64,000 bases of DNA from 62-47 sp044463945 (GTDB lineage: Bacteria; Pseudomonadota; Alphaproteobacteria; Rhizobiales; Xanthobacteraceae): contig JBIQLW010000018.1 in the NCBI GenBank assembly GCA_044463945.1, positions 14,200 to 78,199 of the forward strand, in the 5' to 3' direction. The notes below the pieces were generated by a model. The model had not been told where the DNA came from and searched no databases. It saw nothing but the letters and a program-made list of their open reading frames with translations. Made by a program: the position numbers and the translations under genes. Every line of letters starts with the position of its first letter. The stretch's first letter is position 1. Below are positions 45,659-54,298 of this stretch, in pieces.

Positions 45659-47074
45659 ATGCGCGATCCCGGTCCCGCTTTCAGGCGTATTCCGTCCATC
45701 GACGAGATGTTGAAGACCGCGCCCGCCGTCGCGGCTGTGGCCCGGTTCGGTCGGCCGTCAGTGGTGGAGGCGATCCGGCGCTGCGCCGACGACGCGCGCG
45801 GCGAGGCCGCTTCCCATAGCGCAGAGCTGCCGCAAGCCGACGCCATCGTCGCAGCCGCGGTGGCGCGGCTCGAACGGGAGGCGCAGCCGAAGGTGCGGCC
45901 GGTGTTCAATCTCACTGGCACTGTGCTGCATACCAATCTCGGCCGCGCACAACTGGCGCAAGCGGCGATCGAGGCCGCGACCGTCGCGATGCGCGAGGCG
46001 CTGGCGCTGGAGTTCAACCTCGATACCGGCAAACGTGGCGAGCGCGACGATCTGGTCCGCGATCTGCTGTGCGAACTGACCGGCGCCGAGGACGCGACCG
46101 TGGTCAACAACAACGCCGGTGCGATTCTGCTGACCCTCAACACGTTGGGGCGCGGCAAGGACGCGGTGATCTCGCGCGGCGAACTGATCGAAATTGGCGG
46201 CGCGTTCCGGATGCCGGACATCATGGCGCGTGCCGGCACGAAACTGGTCGAAGTCGGCACCACCAACCGCACCCATGAGTACGATTACGCAGCGGCGATC
46301 GGCCCGAAGACCGGCCTCGTTCTCAAGGTGCATACCTCGAACTATCGCGTCGAGGGCTTCACCAAGGCCGTGTCCGGCAAAGCTCTTGCCGCGATCACGC
46401 GCGCGCGCGAGGTGCCGCTGTTGAACGATCTCGGCTCCGGCACGCTGGTCGATCTGACGCGTTACGGTCTGAGTCACGAGCAGACCGTGCGCGAGGCGGT
46501 GGCCGAGGGCGCCGATCTGGTCACCTTCTCCGGCGACAAGCTGCTGGGTGGGCCGCAGGCCGGTTTCATCGTCGGCCGCCGCGATCTGATCGCGCGCCTC
46601 AACAAGAATCCGATGAAGCGCGCGCTGCGGGTGGACAAGGTTCGCCTTGCCGCCATCGAGGCGACGCTGCGGCTCTATCGCGATCCCGATCGTCTTGTCG
46701 AGCGTCTGCCGACCATCCGGCTGCTGGCGCGCACGCGCGACGACATCGCGCGGCAAGCGGAGCGGCTGGTGCCTGCGCTATCCGCTGCTCTCGGGCCGTC
46801 CTACGTCGTGGCGGCGACCGATTGCGTCAGCCAGATCGGCTCGGGCGCCTTGCCGAGCGAAACCCTGCCGAGCGCCGGCATCGCCATCCGTCCGGCGTCG
46901 TCGCGCGGCAGCGGCCGCGCGCTGGCGGCGCTGGCGGCGGCGTTCCGTGGCTTGGCCGTGCCGGTGATCGGCCGGATCGAGGAGCAGGCACTGGTGCTCG
47001 ATCTGCGCTGCCTCGACGATGAGGCGGGCTTTGTGGAAAATCTCGCCGGCCTCGACCTCGCGGAGCGCGGATGA
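45659..47074 (+). CDS. selA: L-seryl-tRNA(Sec) selenium transferase SelA
   Basis: SelA converts Ser-tRNA(Sec) to Sec-tRNA(Sec) using selenophosphate from SelD. The 471-residue product shows the N-terminal tRNA-binding region, the NLTGTVLHTNLGRA motif, ATVVNNNAGAILLTLN, and the PLP-binding lysine K294 in TFSGDKLLGGPQAG. ATG at 45659 follows GAGGAGG. The last codons overlap the start of the Sel1-repeat gene (ATGA). Confidence 0.97.
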   Translation: MRDPGPAFRRIPSIDEMLKTAPAVAAVARFGRPSVVEAIRRCADDARGEAASHSAELPQADAIVAAAVARLEREAQPKVRPVFNLTGTVLHTNLGRAQLAQAAIEAATVAMREALALEFNLDTGKRGERDDLVRDLLCELTGAEDATVVNNNAGAILLTLNTLGRGKDAVISRGELIEIGGAFRMPDIMARAGTKLVEVGTTNRTHEYDYAAAIGPKTGLVLKVHTSNYRVEGFTKAVSGKALAAITRAREVPLLNDLGSGTLVDLTRYGLSHEQTVREAVAEGADLVTFSGDKLLGGPQAGFIVGRRDLIARLNKNPMKRALRVDKVRLAAIEATLRLYRDPDRLVERLPTIRLLARTRDDIARQAERLVPALSAALGPSYVVAATDCVSQIGSGALPSETLPSAGIAIRPASSRGSGRALAALAAAFRGLAVPVIGRIEEQALVLDLRCLDDEAGFVENLAGLDLAERG

Positions 47075-47874
47075 TGGGCTGGCTCGACGCTTCGCTCTCG
47101 GTGTTTCGCCGCAAGCCGCCACAGAAGACCACGGCGGAGTTAATGGCGAAGGCGCTCGATGCCGCGGCGGCCAACGACTACGAGACGGCACTGGCGATCT
47201 GGGGGCCGCTGGCGCAGCAGGGCGTGGCGCGGGCACAGAACAACATCGGCGTGTGCTTCAGCGAGGGCATGGGGGTCGCGCGCGACACCGCGCTGGCGTT
47301 CAAGTGGCTGACGCTCGCCGCCGAGAACGGCGACATCATCGGCAAGCGCAACCTCGCGGACCTCTACTTCAAGGGCGAGGGCGTCGAGTCCAATGCGGTG
47401 AAAGCCGCCGAACTCTATCGCGCGGCGGCGGAAGCCGGCGACGGCCCGGCGCAGGACATGCTGTCGTGGATGCTCTACGAGCAGCAGATGATCCCTGGCG
47501 ATCTTGCGGAAGCGAAAAGCTGGGCGGAAGCCGCGGCGGCGCAGGGCGTGGTGCCGTCGATGACGCGGCTCGGCATGATCTATCACAACGCCATCGGCGT
47601 CGAGCGCGATCCGGCGGAGGCGGCGCGCTGGTGGGACATGGCGGCGGCGCGCGGCGATGCCGACGCGCAGGCGATGCTGGGGGCCGCCTATCAGTTGGGC
47701 GCGGGCGTGCCGCGCGATCAGGTCGCGGCCCTGATGTGGCTGTTGCGTGCGCAGGCCGGCGGCAGCGCGCTCGCCGAATCGTTCTTGCAGCCGACCTATG
47801 CCGCGATGTCCGAGGCCGAGATCGAGCGCGCGCGCAAGCTGGCGAAGCTGCCGCTCGGGGAGCCCGCGTCATGA
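47071..47874 (+). CDS. Sel1-repeat protein inside the sel operon
   Basis: A 267-residue protein made of Sel1-like (SLR/TPR) repeats: units such as GVARAQNNIGVCFSEGMGV, DIIGKRNLADLYFKGEGV, DGPAQDMLSWMLYEQQM and DADAQAMLGAAYQLGAGV. No signal peptide is seen, so it is probably cytosolic and acts as a binding scaffold. Its ATG overlaps the selA stop, and its TGA overlaps the selB ATG, so translation of selA, this gene and selB is coupled. Despite the name, Sel1 has no connection with selenium; a role with SelA or SelB is inferred only from position. Confidence 0.9.
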   Translation: MMGWLDASLSVFRRKPPQKTTAELMAKALDAAAANDYETALAIWGPLAQQGVARAQNNIGVCFSEGMGVARDTALAFKWLTLAAENGDIIGKRNLADLYFKGEGVESNAVKAAELYRAAAEAGDGPAQDMLSWMLYEQQMIPGDLAEAKSWAEAAAAQGVVPSMTRLGMIYHNAIGVERDPAEAARWWDMAAARGDADAQAMLGAAYQLGAGVPRDQVAALMWLLRAQAGGSALAESFLQPTYAAMSEAEIERARKLAKLPLGEPAS

Positions 47875-49976
47875 TCGTCGGCACCGCCGGACATATCGAT
47901 CACGGCAAGACCTCGCTGGTGCGCGCGCTCACCGGCGTCGATACCGACCGCCTCAAGGAGGAGAAGGCGCGCGGCATCTCGGTCGATCTCGGCTTTGCCT
48001 ATATGCCGACACCGGACGGAGGCATCCTTGGATTCGTCGATGTGCCGGGTCACGAGCGCTTCGTCCACAACATGCTGGCCGGCGCGACCGGCATCGATTT
48101 CGTGCTGCTGGTGGTCGCCGCCGACGACGGCGTGATGCCACAAACCGTCGAACACTTGGCGATCGTCAACCTGCTCGGCATCGCGCGGGGCGCGGTCGCG
48201 ATCACCAAGGCTGATCTCGTCGGCGCCGAGCGGCTGGCCGAGGTGCGCGTGGAGATCGCCAATACGCTCGCCACCACATCGCTCGGCGATGCCGACATGT
48301 TCGCCGTCTCCAGCCAGAGCGGGCAGGGGATCGACGATCTGCGCGCGCATCTGTTCGCGGCGGCGCGCGCGCATCAGGCACGCTCCGACAAGGGGCGCTT
48401 CCGCCTCGCGGTCGATCGCTCCTTCACGCTGGCGGGCACCGGCACCGTGGTCACCGGCACGGTGCTGTCGGGCCGCGTCGCGGTCGGCGATCAGGTCGTC
48501 GTCAGTCCCTCCGGGCTTGCCGCGCGCGTGCGCGCGATCCACGCTCAGAACCGTGCCGCGGAATCCGGGCGCGCCGGCGACCGCTGCGCGCTCAATCTGG
48601 CCGGCGACGGCGTCACCAAGGACGCCATCGCGCGTGGCGATGTGGTGCTCGATCCCGAACTGCACGCGCCGGCCAACCGCATCGACGCGCGGGTCGAGGT
48701 GCTGGCCGGCGAATCCAGGCCAATTACCCAGTGGATGCCGGTGCGGCTGCATCATGCGGCGGCCGAGGTCGGCGCGCGCATCGTGCTGCTCAGCGATGAT
48801 CCGATCCCACCCGGCGGCCACGCCTTCGTGCAACTTGTGCTCGATCAGCCGATCGCCGCTGCGGTCGGCGACCGCTTCGTGCTGCGTGACACCACGGCGC
48901 AACGCACCATCGGCGGCGGACTGTTCCTCGATCTGCGTGCCGGCGCACGCAAGCGCCGCGCGCCGGAGCGGCTGGCGCAGCTTGAGGCCAACACCGTCAC
49001 CGACCCGGAGGGCGCGCTCACTGCACTTTTGAATTGTGCCGCCGGAGCCGTCGACTTCTCCGCCTTCATCCGCGACCGCGCGATCTCCGGGGCCGAGCGC
49101 GATGCGCTGGCGCAGCGCATGAGCCTGGTTCGCCTCGTCATGCCGAAGACCGAGTTCGTCATCGCGCCCGCCACCTGGCTGCGGATGAAGAACGATATCC
49201 TGGCGACGCTAACGAAATTCCACGCCGACAATCCCAACCTGTCCGGTATCGGCCTTGAACGGCTGCGGCTGCAACTTGAACCGCGGCTGCCGGCGCCGGC
49301 TTTCGCCGTGCTATTGCAGGGGCTGGCGCGCACCAAGGACATCGCGCTCGACGGCGCGTGGATCCGCCTGCCGAGCCACGAGGTGCGGCTGACGCCGGCC
49401 GACGAGGCGCTCTGGAATAAGGTGCGGGTGTTCATCGGCGGCGAGGGCCGGTTCCGCCCGCCGCGCGTGCGCGACATCGCCGGCTATACCGGCGTCGCCG
49501 AGCCGGAGGTGCGGCGGCTGTTCAAGCTGGTCGGCCGCATGGGGCGGGTCGATGAAATCGCGCACGACCACTTCTTCCTGCGCGCGACCGTGGCCGAGAT
49601 GGTCGGCGTCATGGTCACGCTGTCGGCGCAGGCGCCGGACGGTCAGTTCACCGCCGCCCAGTTCCGCGACAAGTTCGACAACGGCCGCAAGGTGGCGATC
49701 CAGATCCTTGAATTTTTCGACCGTCATGGTGTTACAATTCGCAGAGGCGACCTGCGGCGGGTCAACAAGCACCGGCTTGACCTGTTTCGTCGGCCGGCCG
49801 ATGACGTGCAGCCGGATGCGGATTCGCAGACCGGCACGTCGAATACGATTGGAAGAGCACCGTCCCCGGTGGGGCGTCCGGACTTCAAATCCGGGAAGGG
49901 CCGCGAGCCGGTTCTTGGTGGGTTCGACTCCCATTCTCTTCCGCCAATTTCAGGCAACCACAGGAGCGTGCGATGA
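47871..49976 (+). CDS. selB: Selenocysteine-specific elongation factor SelB, frame runs through selC
   Basis: SelB is the GTPase that carries Sec-tRNA(Sec) to the ribosome and binds the SECIS hairpin. The N-terminal G domain shows GHIDHGKTSL, DVPGHERF and TKADL, then beta-barrel domains and C-terminal winged-helix domains ending near RRVNKHRLDLF at about residue 640. The ATG at 47871 overlaps the upstream gene. No stop codon follows the last winged helix: the frame goes on through about 20 linker residues and the whole tRNA-Sec gene (codon 661 onward) to TGA at 49974-49976, giving 701 residues. A base gain or loss upstream would open a TGA in another frame near 49800, so a sequence error is a possible alternative. 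Confidence 0.9.
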   Translation: MIVGTAGHIDHGKTSLVRALTGVDTDRLKEEKARGISVDLGFAYMPTPDGGILGFVDVPGHERFVHNMLAGATGIDFVLLVVAADDGVMPQTVEHLAIVNLLGIARGAVAITKADLVGAERLAEVRVEIANTLATTSLGDADMFAVSSQSGQGIDDLRAHLFAAARAHQARSDKGRFRLAVDRSFTLAGTGTVVTGTVLSGRVAVGDQVVVSPSGLAARVRAIHAQNRAAESGRAGDRCALNLAGDGVTKDAIARGDVVLDPELHAPANRIDARVEVLAGESRPITQWMPVRLHHAAAEVGARIVLLSDDPIPPGGHAFVQLVLDQPIAAAVGDRFVLRDTTAQRTIGGGLFLDLRAGARKRRAPERLAQLEANTVTDPEGALTALLNCAAGAVDFSAFIRDRAISGAERDALAQRMSLVRLVMPKTEFVIAPATWLRMKNDILATLTKFHADNPNLSGIGLERLRLQLEPRLPAPAFAVLLQGLARTKDIALDGAWIRLPSHEVRLTPADEALWNKVRVFIGGEGRFRPPRVRDIAGYTGVAEPEVRRLFKLVGRMGRVDEIAHDHFFLRATVAEMVGVMVTLSAQAPDGQFTAAQFRDKFDNGRKVAIQILEFFDRHGVTIRRGDLRRVNKHRLDLFRRPADDVQPDADSQTGTSNTIGRAPSPVGRPDFKSGKGREPVLGGFDSHSLPPISGNHRSVR
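49851..49946 (+). tRNA. selC: tRNA-Sec (anticodon UCA), embedded in the selB reading frame
   Basis: Selenocysteine tRNA that decodes UGA. The 96 bases fold as expected: acceptor GGAAGAG/CTCTTCC with discriminator G and encoded CCA; a six-bp D stem (CGTCCC/GGGGCG); anticodon arm with TCA at 49885-49887 inside CTTCAAA; a long variable arm (AAGGGCCG pairing CGGTTCTT); and a T arm with TTCGACT. The eighth acceptor pair is C-T rather than Watson-Crick. It matches E. coli selC in layout. It lies entirely inside the selB frame, 27 bases before the next gene. Confidence 0.97.
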
Positions 49977-50452
49977 CGGCTCAGTCCTTGACGGCGTTGC
50001 TCGACGATCTTGATCGGATCGCCCACGACGCCTCCATCAACGAGGAGAATTATCGCAAGGAAGTAGCGATGCGCCTCCGCGAGCTTGAGCAGGATCGCGC
50101 CTTCGGTTTCCGGCGGCTCAATCTGATGCGGACCGTCACCGCCGCGCTGGAGGGCAGCGAGAGCGAGGACGAGGCGATCCGGCACGGCAGCGCCGCCTTT
50201 CTGCGCGAACTCGGCTGGAGCGGCGACAGCGAGACCCAGCAGGAAACGCTGCGGCAGTTCGAGCCGGTGATCGCCGCCTGCTGGCGCGCCGCCGCGCCGC
50301 CGCCCGAAACGTCGGATGCCGACGCAGAGCCCGCGGCCATCATCGCGAAGCTGCGCGCGTTCGAGGCGTGGTTCGCGGAGAACCGCAACGGGCCATTCCT
50401 CAGCATCATGGAGAGGGAGATCGTGGAGTTGCCGCTTGTCGAAACCTGCTAA
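49973..50452 (+). CDS. Unrecognised 159-residue protein downstream of selC
   Basis: A soluble, acidic, helix-rich protein with no recognised domain. The start ATG at 49973 overlaps the selB stop (ATGA) and follows CAGGAG. The N-terminal half has long amphipathic helices (NEENYRKEVAMRLRELEQDR, RLNLMRTVTAALEGSESEDE) and a Trp-rich C-terminal part. There is no Cys-rich motif or membrane segment. Its position after selC in the operon suggests a role linked to Sec or FDH, but nothing in the sequence shows it. Confidence 0.75.
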   Translation: MTAQSLTALLDDLDRIAHDASINEENYRKEVAMRLRELEQDRAFGFRRLNLMRTVTAALEGSESEDEAIRHGSAAFLRELGWSGDSETQQETLRQFEPVIAACWRAAAPPPETSDADAEPAAIIAKLRAFEAWFAENRNGPFLSIMEREIVELPLVETC

Positions 50453-50502
50453 AGCGTTTTCGAGCGAAGTGGAAACCGGTTCGCGTGAAGAAAACGCGTC
50501 AA
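50451..50502. repeat. Palindromic element after the 159-residue gene
   Basis: AAAGCGTTTTC (50451-50461) is mirrored by GAAAACGCG (50490-50498) around GTGGAAACCGGTT-like sequence, which resembles the core of the hairpin at 8619-8667. Confidence 0.6.
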
Positions 50503-50545
50503 AACAAAAATCAGGAGGCTTTCTGCTCTTGATGGCATCTCCCGC

Positions 50546-50621
50546 CGTCATGCGCGGACTTGATCCGGGCATCCATCTTCTTGAAAGGGGATGGATTGCC
50601 GGGTCAAGCCCGGCAATGATG
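50546..50621. repeat. Family B intergenic repeat, copy 1
   Basis: CGTCATGCGCGGACTTGATC at one end and an inverted TTGCCGGGTCAAGCCCGGCA hairpin at the other, with CATCCATC and GATGGAT inside. Related copies occur at 51081-51158 and 63657-63732. Confidence 0.75.
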
Positions 50622-50644
50622 TCTCAACATGGTTCCGTCAAAAT

Positions 50645-51046
50645 ATGAAACACTCCAGTCGCAAGAAGCTCGACGACTTTCTGTTCGACGACTGGGTAGT
50701 GCGCGAATATCGCCGCACGGGAGGATTCACCGCGCTCATCATTCTGATATCCACCGCCAATCTCGGCGTGCTGCCGCTGCGCTCGACCTTCACCCATGTG
50801 ATCGGCGACGAACTCGACTGGCACCACTTCACGCTTCTGATGCGCGGCGCCAACGTGCCGTGGGACGGTGTGCTGCTGATGCCGATCACCGACGAGGACG
50901 GCGGTCCGGTCGAGGACAGCAAGGCGGCGGAGGCGCTGCGCGAACTTGAGGATCGCGTCAACGAGAACCGCATGGTGGTCAACGAGGGCCACTTCTTCGA
51001 CACCTGGGGCCGCCGCATGAAGGTCGAGCCGGCGCAGGCGAATTGA
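50645..51046 (+). CDS. Unrecognised 133-residue protein
   Basis: A protein with a basic N-terminus (MKHSSRKKLDDFLFDDWVVR), a hydrophobic stretch (TGGFTALIILISTANLGVLP) that is more likely a buried beta core than a membrane span, and an acidic C-terminal half with many Glu and Asp. No known motif was recognised. ATG at 50645 has only a weak ribosome site. It lies after the family B repeat and before selD on the opposite strand. Confidence 0.65.
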   Translation: MKHSSRKKLDDFLFDDWVVREYRRTGGFTALIILISTANLGVLPLRSTFTHVIGDELDWHHFTLLMRGANVPWDGVLLMPITDEDGGPVEDSKAAEALRELEDRVNENRMVVNEGHFFDTWGRRMKVEPAQAN

Positions 51047-51080
51047 GACGTGTCACGCACGGTAAGGAGTAATTATGAAG

Positions 51081-51158
51081 CGTCATGCGCGGACTTGATC
51101 CGCGCATTCATCTTTTTTGAAAGAAGGATGGATTGCCGGGTCAGGCCCGGCAATGACG
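51081..51158. repeat. Family B intergenic repeat, copy 2
   Basis: A CGTCATGCGCGGACTTGATC end and an inverted TTGCCGGGTCAGGCCCGGCA hairpin ending ATGACG. It lies between the convergent 133-residue gene and selD. Confidence 0.75.
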
Positions 51159-51167
51159 CCATGCGCC

Positions 51168-52217
51168 TCAGCTTTCGACCCGCACCTGCGCCGGGCCGGC
51201 CTCAGTGCGGCCGATCACCTTGGCCGATATAAATCCGGCGTCGATCACCGTCTTGAGCACCGCATCCGCGCGCTCCGGCGCGCAGGCGATCAGCAGGCCG
51301 CCCGAGGTCTGCGGATCGGTGAGGAGGTCGCGCCGCCACTCGGGCATCTGCGGCGGCAGCACAATCGACGCGCCGTAGCTCGCCCAGTTGCGTTTTGAAG
51401 CCCCGGTGACGAAGCCGGCGCGGGCGAGATCACCGGCGCGCGAGAACAGTGGCACCGCATCGGCGTCGATCACCAGTGCAAGGCCTGATTCCCGCGCCAT
51501 CTCATAGGCATGGCCAAGCAGGCCGAAGCCGGTGACGTCGGTGACGGCGTGCACGCTCGGATCGGCGGACAACTCGCCGCCGACGCGGTTGAGCTGCGTC
51601 GTCGAGGCCACCATTTCGGCATAGCCCTCGCCGTCGAGCTGGCCCTTCTTCAGCGCGGCGGAATAGATGCCGACGCCGAGGCCCTTGGTAAGGATCAGCG
51701 CGTCGCCAGGCTTGGCGTCGGCGTTACGGCGCACCTGCTCGGGCCGGCAGATACCGATCACAGCGAGCCCGTAGATCGGTTCCGGCGCGTCGATCGAGTG
51801 GCCGCCGCCGATCGGAAAGCCGGCCTCCGCGCACACCGATGCGCCGCCGCGCAGGATCTCGCGGACTACCTCCACCGGCATCTTGTCGAGCGGCATTCCA
51901 AGGATCGCCAGCGCCAGGATCGGCTTCGCGCCCATCGCATAGATATCGGAGATGGCGTTGGTCGCGGCGATACGGCCGAAGTCGAACGGGTCGTCCACCA
52001 CCGGCATGAAGAAGTCGGTGGTGGCGACGATGCAGGTGTTGTCGTCCACCTGCCACACGGCGGCGTCGTCGCCGGTGTCGGCGCCGACCAGCAACTGGCG
52101 GAACGGCGCCGCCGCGGGCTGTCCTGCCAGCAACTCCTGCAACACCGAAGGCGCGAGCTTGCAGCCGCAGCCGCCGCCATGGGCAAGGCTGGTGAGACGG
52201 ACGATAGGGGCGTTCAT
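51168..52217 (-). CDS. selD: Selenophosphate synthase SelD
   Basis: SelD makes selenophosphate from selenide and ATP, the selenium donor for SelA. The 349-residue product has the glycine-rich active-site loop with Cys17 and Lys20 (HGGGCGCKL), so the catalytic position is Cys, not Sec, as in E. coli. Other signatures include ATTDFFMPVVDDPFDFGRI and TDVTGFGLLGHA. ATG at 52217 follows GGAGAATTGACA; a TTG at 52223 is in frame. It is the only selenium gene on the minus strand here, so it has its own promoter. Confidence 0.96.
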   Translation of the reverse strand: MNAPIVRLTSLAHGGGCGCKLAPSVLQELLAGQPAAAPFRQLLVGADTGDDAAVWQVDDNTCIVATTDFFMPVVDDPFDFGRIAATNAISDIYAMGAKPILALAILGMPLDKMPVEVVREILRGGASVCAEAGFPIGGGHSIDAPEPIYGLAVIGICRPEQVRRNADAKPGDALILTKGLGVGIYSAALKKGQLDGEGYAEMVASTTQLNRVGGELSADPSVHAVTDVTGFGLLGHAYEMARESGLALVIDADAVPLFSRAGDLARAGFVTGASKRNWASYGASIVLPPQMPEWRRDLLTDPQTSGGLLIACAPERADAVLKTVIDAGFISAKVIGRTEAGPAQVRVES

Positions 52218-52391
52218 TGTCAATTCTCCCGATCGCGCCGCGCCGCGGCAGGTTCACCGGCAGTCCGCGCGCTGCGCGAAGCGGAGAGAGACAAAGGATG
52301 CGTCATCATACGCCCGAACGTGCCGCTTTCGCAAATCGCGACCGGCCGGTGAATCGGCGATATGACGCCGGATGCGCGGGTTGCGGCCGGA

Positions 52392-53942
52392 TCAGACGAT
52401 CCGGCTCTTGCGGTCGCCCCAATAGCGGTCGCGCAGCAGCCGCTTGTAGAGCTTGCCGGTGGGCAGGCGCGGCATCTCGTCGATGAAATCGATCGAGCGC
52501 GGACACTTCTGGCGCGACAAATTCTTGAGGCAGAATTGTGTCAACTCGTCCGCCAGCGCCTGGTCGGCGGTGACGCCGGGCATCGGCTGCACCACCGCCT
52601 TGACCTCCTCGCCGAGGTCGTTGTTGGGCACGCCGAACACCGCGGCATCCGCCACCTTCGGGTGGGTGATGAGCAGGTTCTCGCATTCCTGCGGATAGAT
52701 GTTGACGCCGCCGGACACGATCATGAAGGTCGCGCGGTCGGTGAGGTAGAGGAAGCCGTCGTCATCGACATAGCCGATGTCACCGACGGTGCTCATCGTG
52801 CCGTCCTCGGAGCGCGACTCGGCGGTGCGCGCGGGATCGTTGAAATACGCGAATTCCGTTGCGGTCTTGAACCACAAGGTGCCCGGCGTTCCCTTCGGGC
52901 ACGGCTTCATGTTCTCGTCGAGCACGTGCAGGTCGCCGAGCAGCACCTTGCCGACCGTGCCGCGATGCTTGAGCCATTGCTCGGTATCGCAGGCGGTGAA
53001 GCCCAAGCCCTCGGTCGCGCCATAATATTCGTGGATGATCGGTCCCCACCATTCGATCATCTGCTCCTTCACCTGCGGCGGGCAGGGCGCGGCCGCGTGG
53101 ATCGCCACCTCCAGCGAGGAGACATCGTAGCGTCGCCGCACCTCGTCGGGCAGCTTCAGCATCCGCGAGAACATCGTCGGCACGAGCTGGCTGTGGGTCG
53201 GCCGGTATTTCTCGACCAGTTGCAGGTAGTGCTCCGGATCGAACTTCTCCATGATGATCGCGGTGCCGCCGCTGCGGATCACCAGGTTGACGGCGGCCTG
53301 CGGCGCGGAGTGATAGAGCGGGGCGGGCGACAGGTAGATCAGCCCTTCGCGATAGCGCCACAACTTCAACAGGAAATCGAGCAGCGCCAGCCCCTGCGCC
53401 GGAGGCTGTTCCGGCAGCGGACGGGTGATGCCTTTCGGCTGCCCGGTGGTGCCGGAGGAATACAGCATTGCGCAGCCAAGGTTCTCGTCGACGATCGGAG
53501 TCGGCGGGAAATCACGGACCGCTTCGTCGAGATTGAGAATTTTGTCTCCGTCGCCGGGGCCGTCGACAATCAGGCTGACCTCGACGTTCGGGCACTGCTT
53601 CAGCGCCTCGACCGCGACGGCGCGCTTTTCCTCCGAGAAGATCAAAACCCGCGACTCACTGTTGTTGACGATATAGGCGACTTCGTCGGCCTTCAGATAA
53701 GAATTGATGCAGGTGTAGTAGAGGCCGGCGCGTTCGCCCGCGCCGCAGTATTCGAGGTAGCGCGAATTGTTTTCCATGAAGATGGAATAGTGCGCGAGGC
53801 GCTTGAGGCCGCGCGAGCGCAGAAAATGCGCCAGCCGATTGGAGCGCGCTTCCAGTTCGGCATAGGTGACGGTTTCGCCCGTTGCCGCCATGATGAAGGC
53901 GGGTTGGTTGGCGCGGGTCTTGACGTGGGTCCCCGGATACAT
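52392..53942 (-). CDS. AMP-forming acyl-CoA synthetase
   Basis: An adenylate-forming enzyme that activates a carboxylic acid, probably a fatty or aromatic acid, as its CoA thioester. The 516-residue product has the AMP-binding motif YSSGTTGQPKGITRPL, the YYGATEGLGFTACD motif and the C-terminal GEEVKAVV and LPTGKLYKR motifs. ATG at 53942 (MYPGTHVKTRANQPAF) was chosen since the product then begins at the conserved core, with AGGGAG upstream; a longer frame to 54179 has no recognisable content. Substrate cannot be deduced. Confidence 0.9.
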   Translation of the reverse strand: MYPGTHVKTRANQPAFIMAATGETVTYAELEARSNRLAHFLRSRGLKRLAHYSIFMENNSRYLEYCGAGERAGLYYTCINSYLKADEVAYIVNNSESRVLIFSEEKRAVAVEALKQCPNVEVSLIVDGPGDGDKILNLDEAVRDFPPTPIVDENLGCAMLYSSGTTGQPKGITRPLPEQPPAQGLALLDFLLKLWRYREGLIYLSPAPLYHSAPQAAVNLVIRSGGTAIIMEKFDPEHYLQLVEKYRPTHSQLVPTMFSRMLKLPDEVRRRYDVSSLEVAIHAAAPCPPQVKEQMIEWWGPIIHEYYGATEGLGFTACDTEQWLKHRGTVGKVLLGDLHVLDENMKPCPKGTPGTLWFKTATEFAYFNDPARTAESRSEDGTMSTVGDIGYVDDDGFLYLTDRATFMIVSGGVNIYPQECENLLITHPKVADAAVFGVPNNDLGEEVKAVVQPMPGVTADQALADELTQFCLKNLSRQKCPRSIDFIDEMPRLPTGKLYKRLLRDRYWGDRKSRIV

Positions 53943-54298
53943 GGAAATCGACTCCCTGCTGAACGATCGTGCCGGATTGGCCCGGTCTTGGTCGTGGACA
54001 ACTGACAGAATATCGCCGCCAAGGCCGCTGGCAAGGCGATGGACCCGGCCAACGATGAGGCGTGGGCGCGCATCCCGCGCCCGGTGACGGCGGCGGGGCC
54101 GGCTGCAATCCCCGCCCCATGCGAACGGCGTAGTGGTAAAAGCTGCGGGATCGCTTATAGAGGCGTCGGTCACGCTCACAGGCTGACACCCATGCGCATG
54201 TCCTCGCCCGCCTGCCGCTGCTTCCCGCCCTGGCGCTGCCTCCCATGTTGCAGTGCAGCCGAAGCGTCTCCGATCATTGCCGTGACCGGCGGACGACT

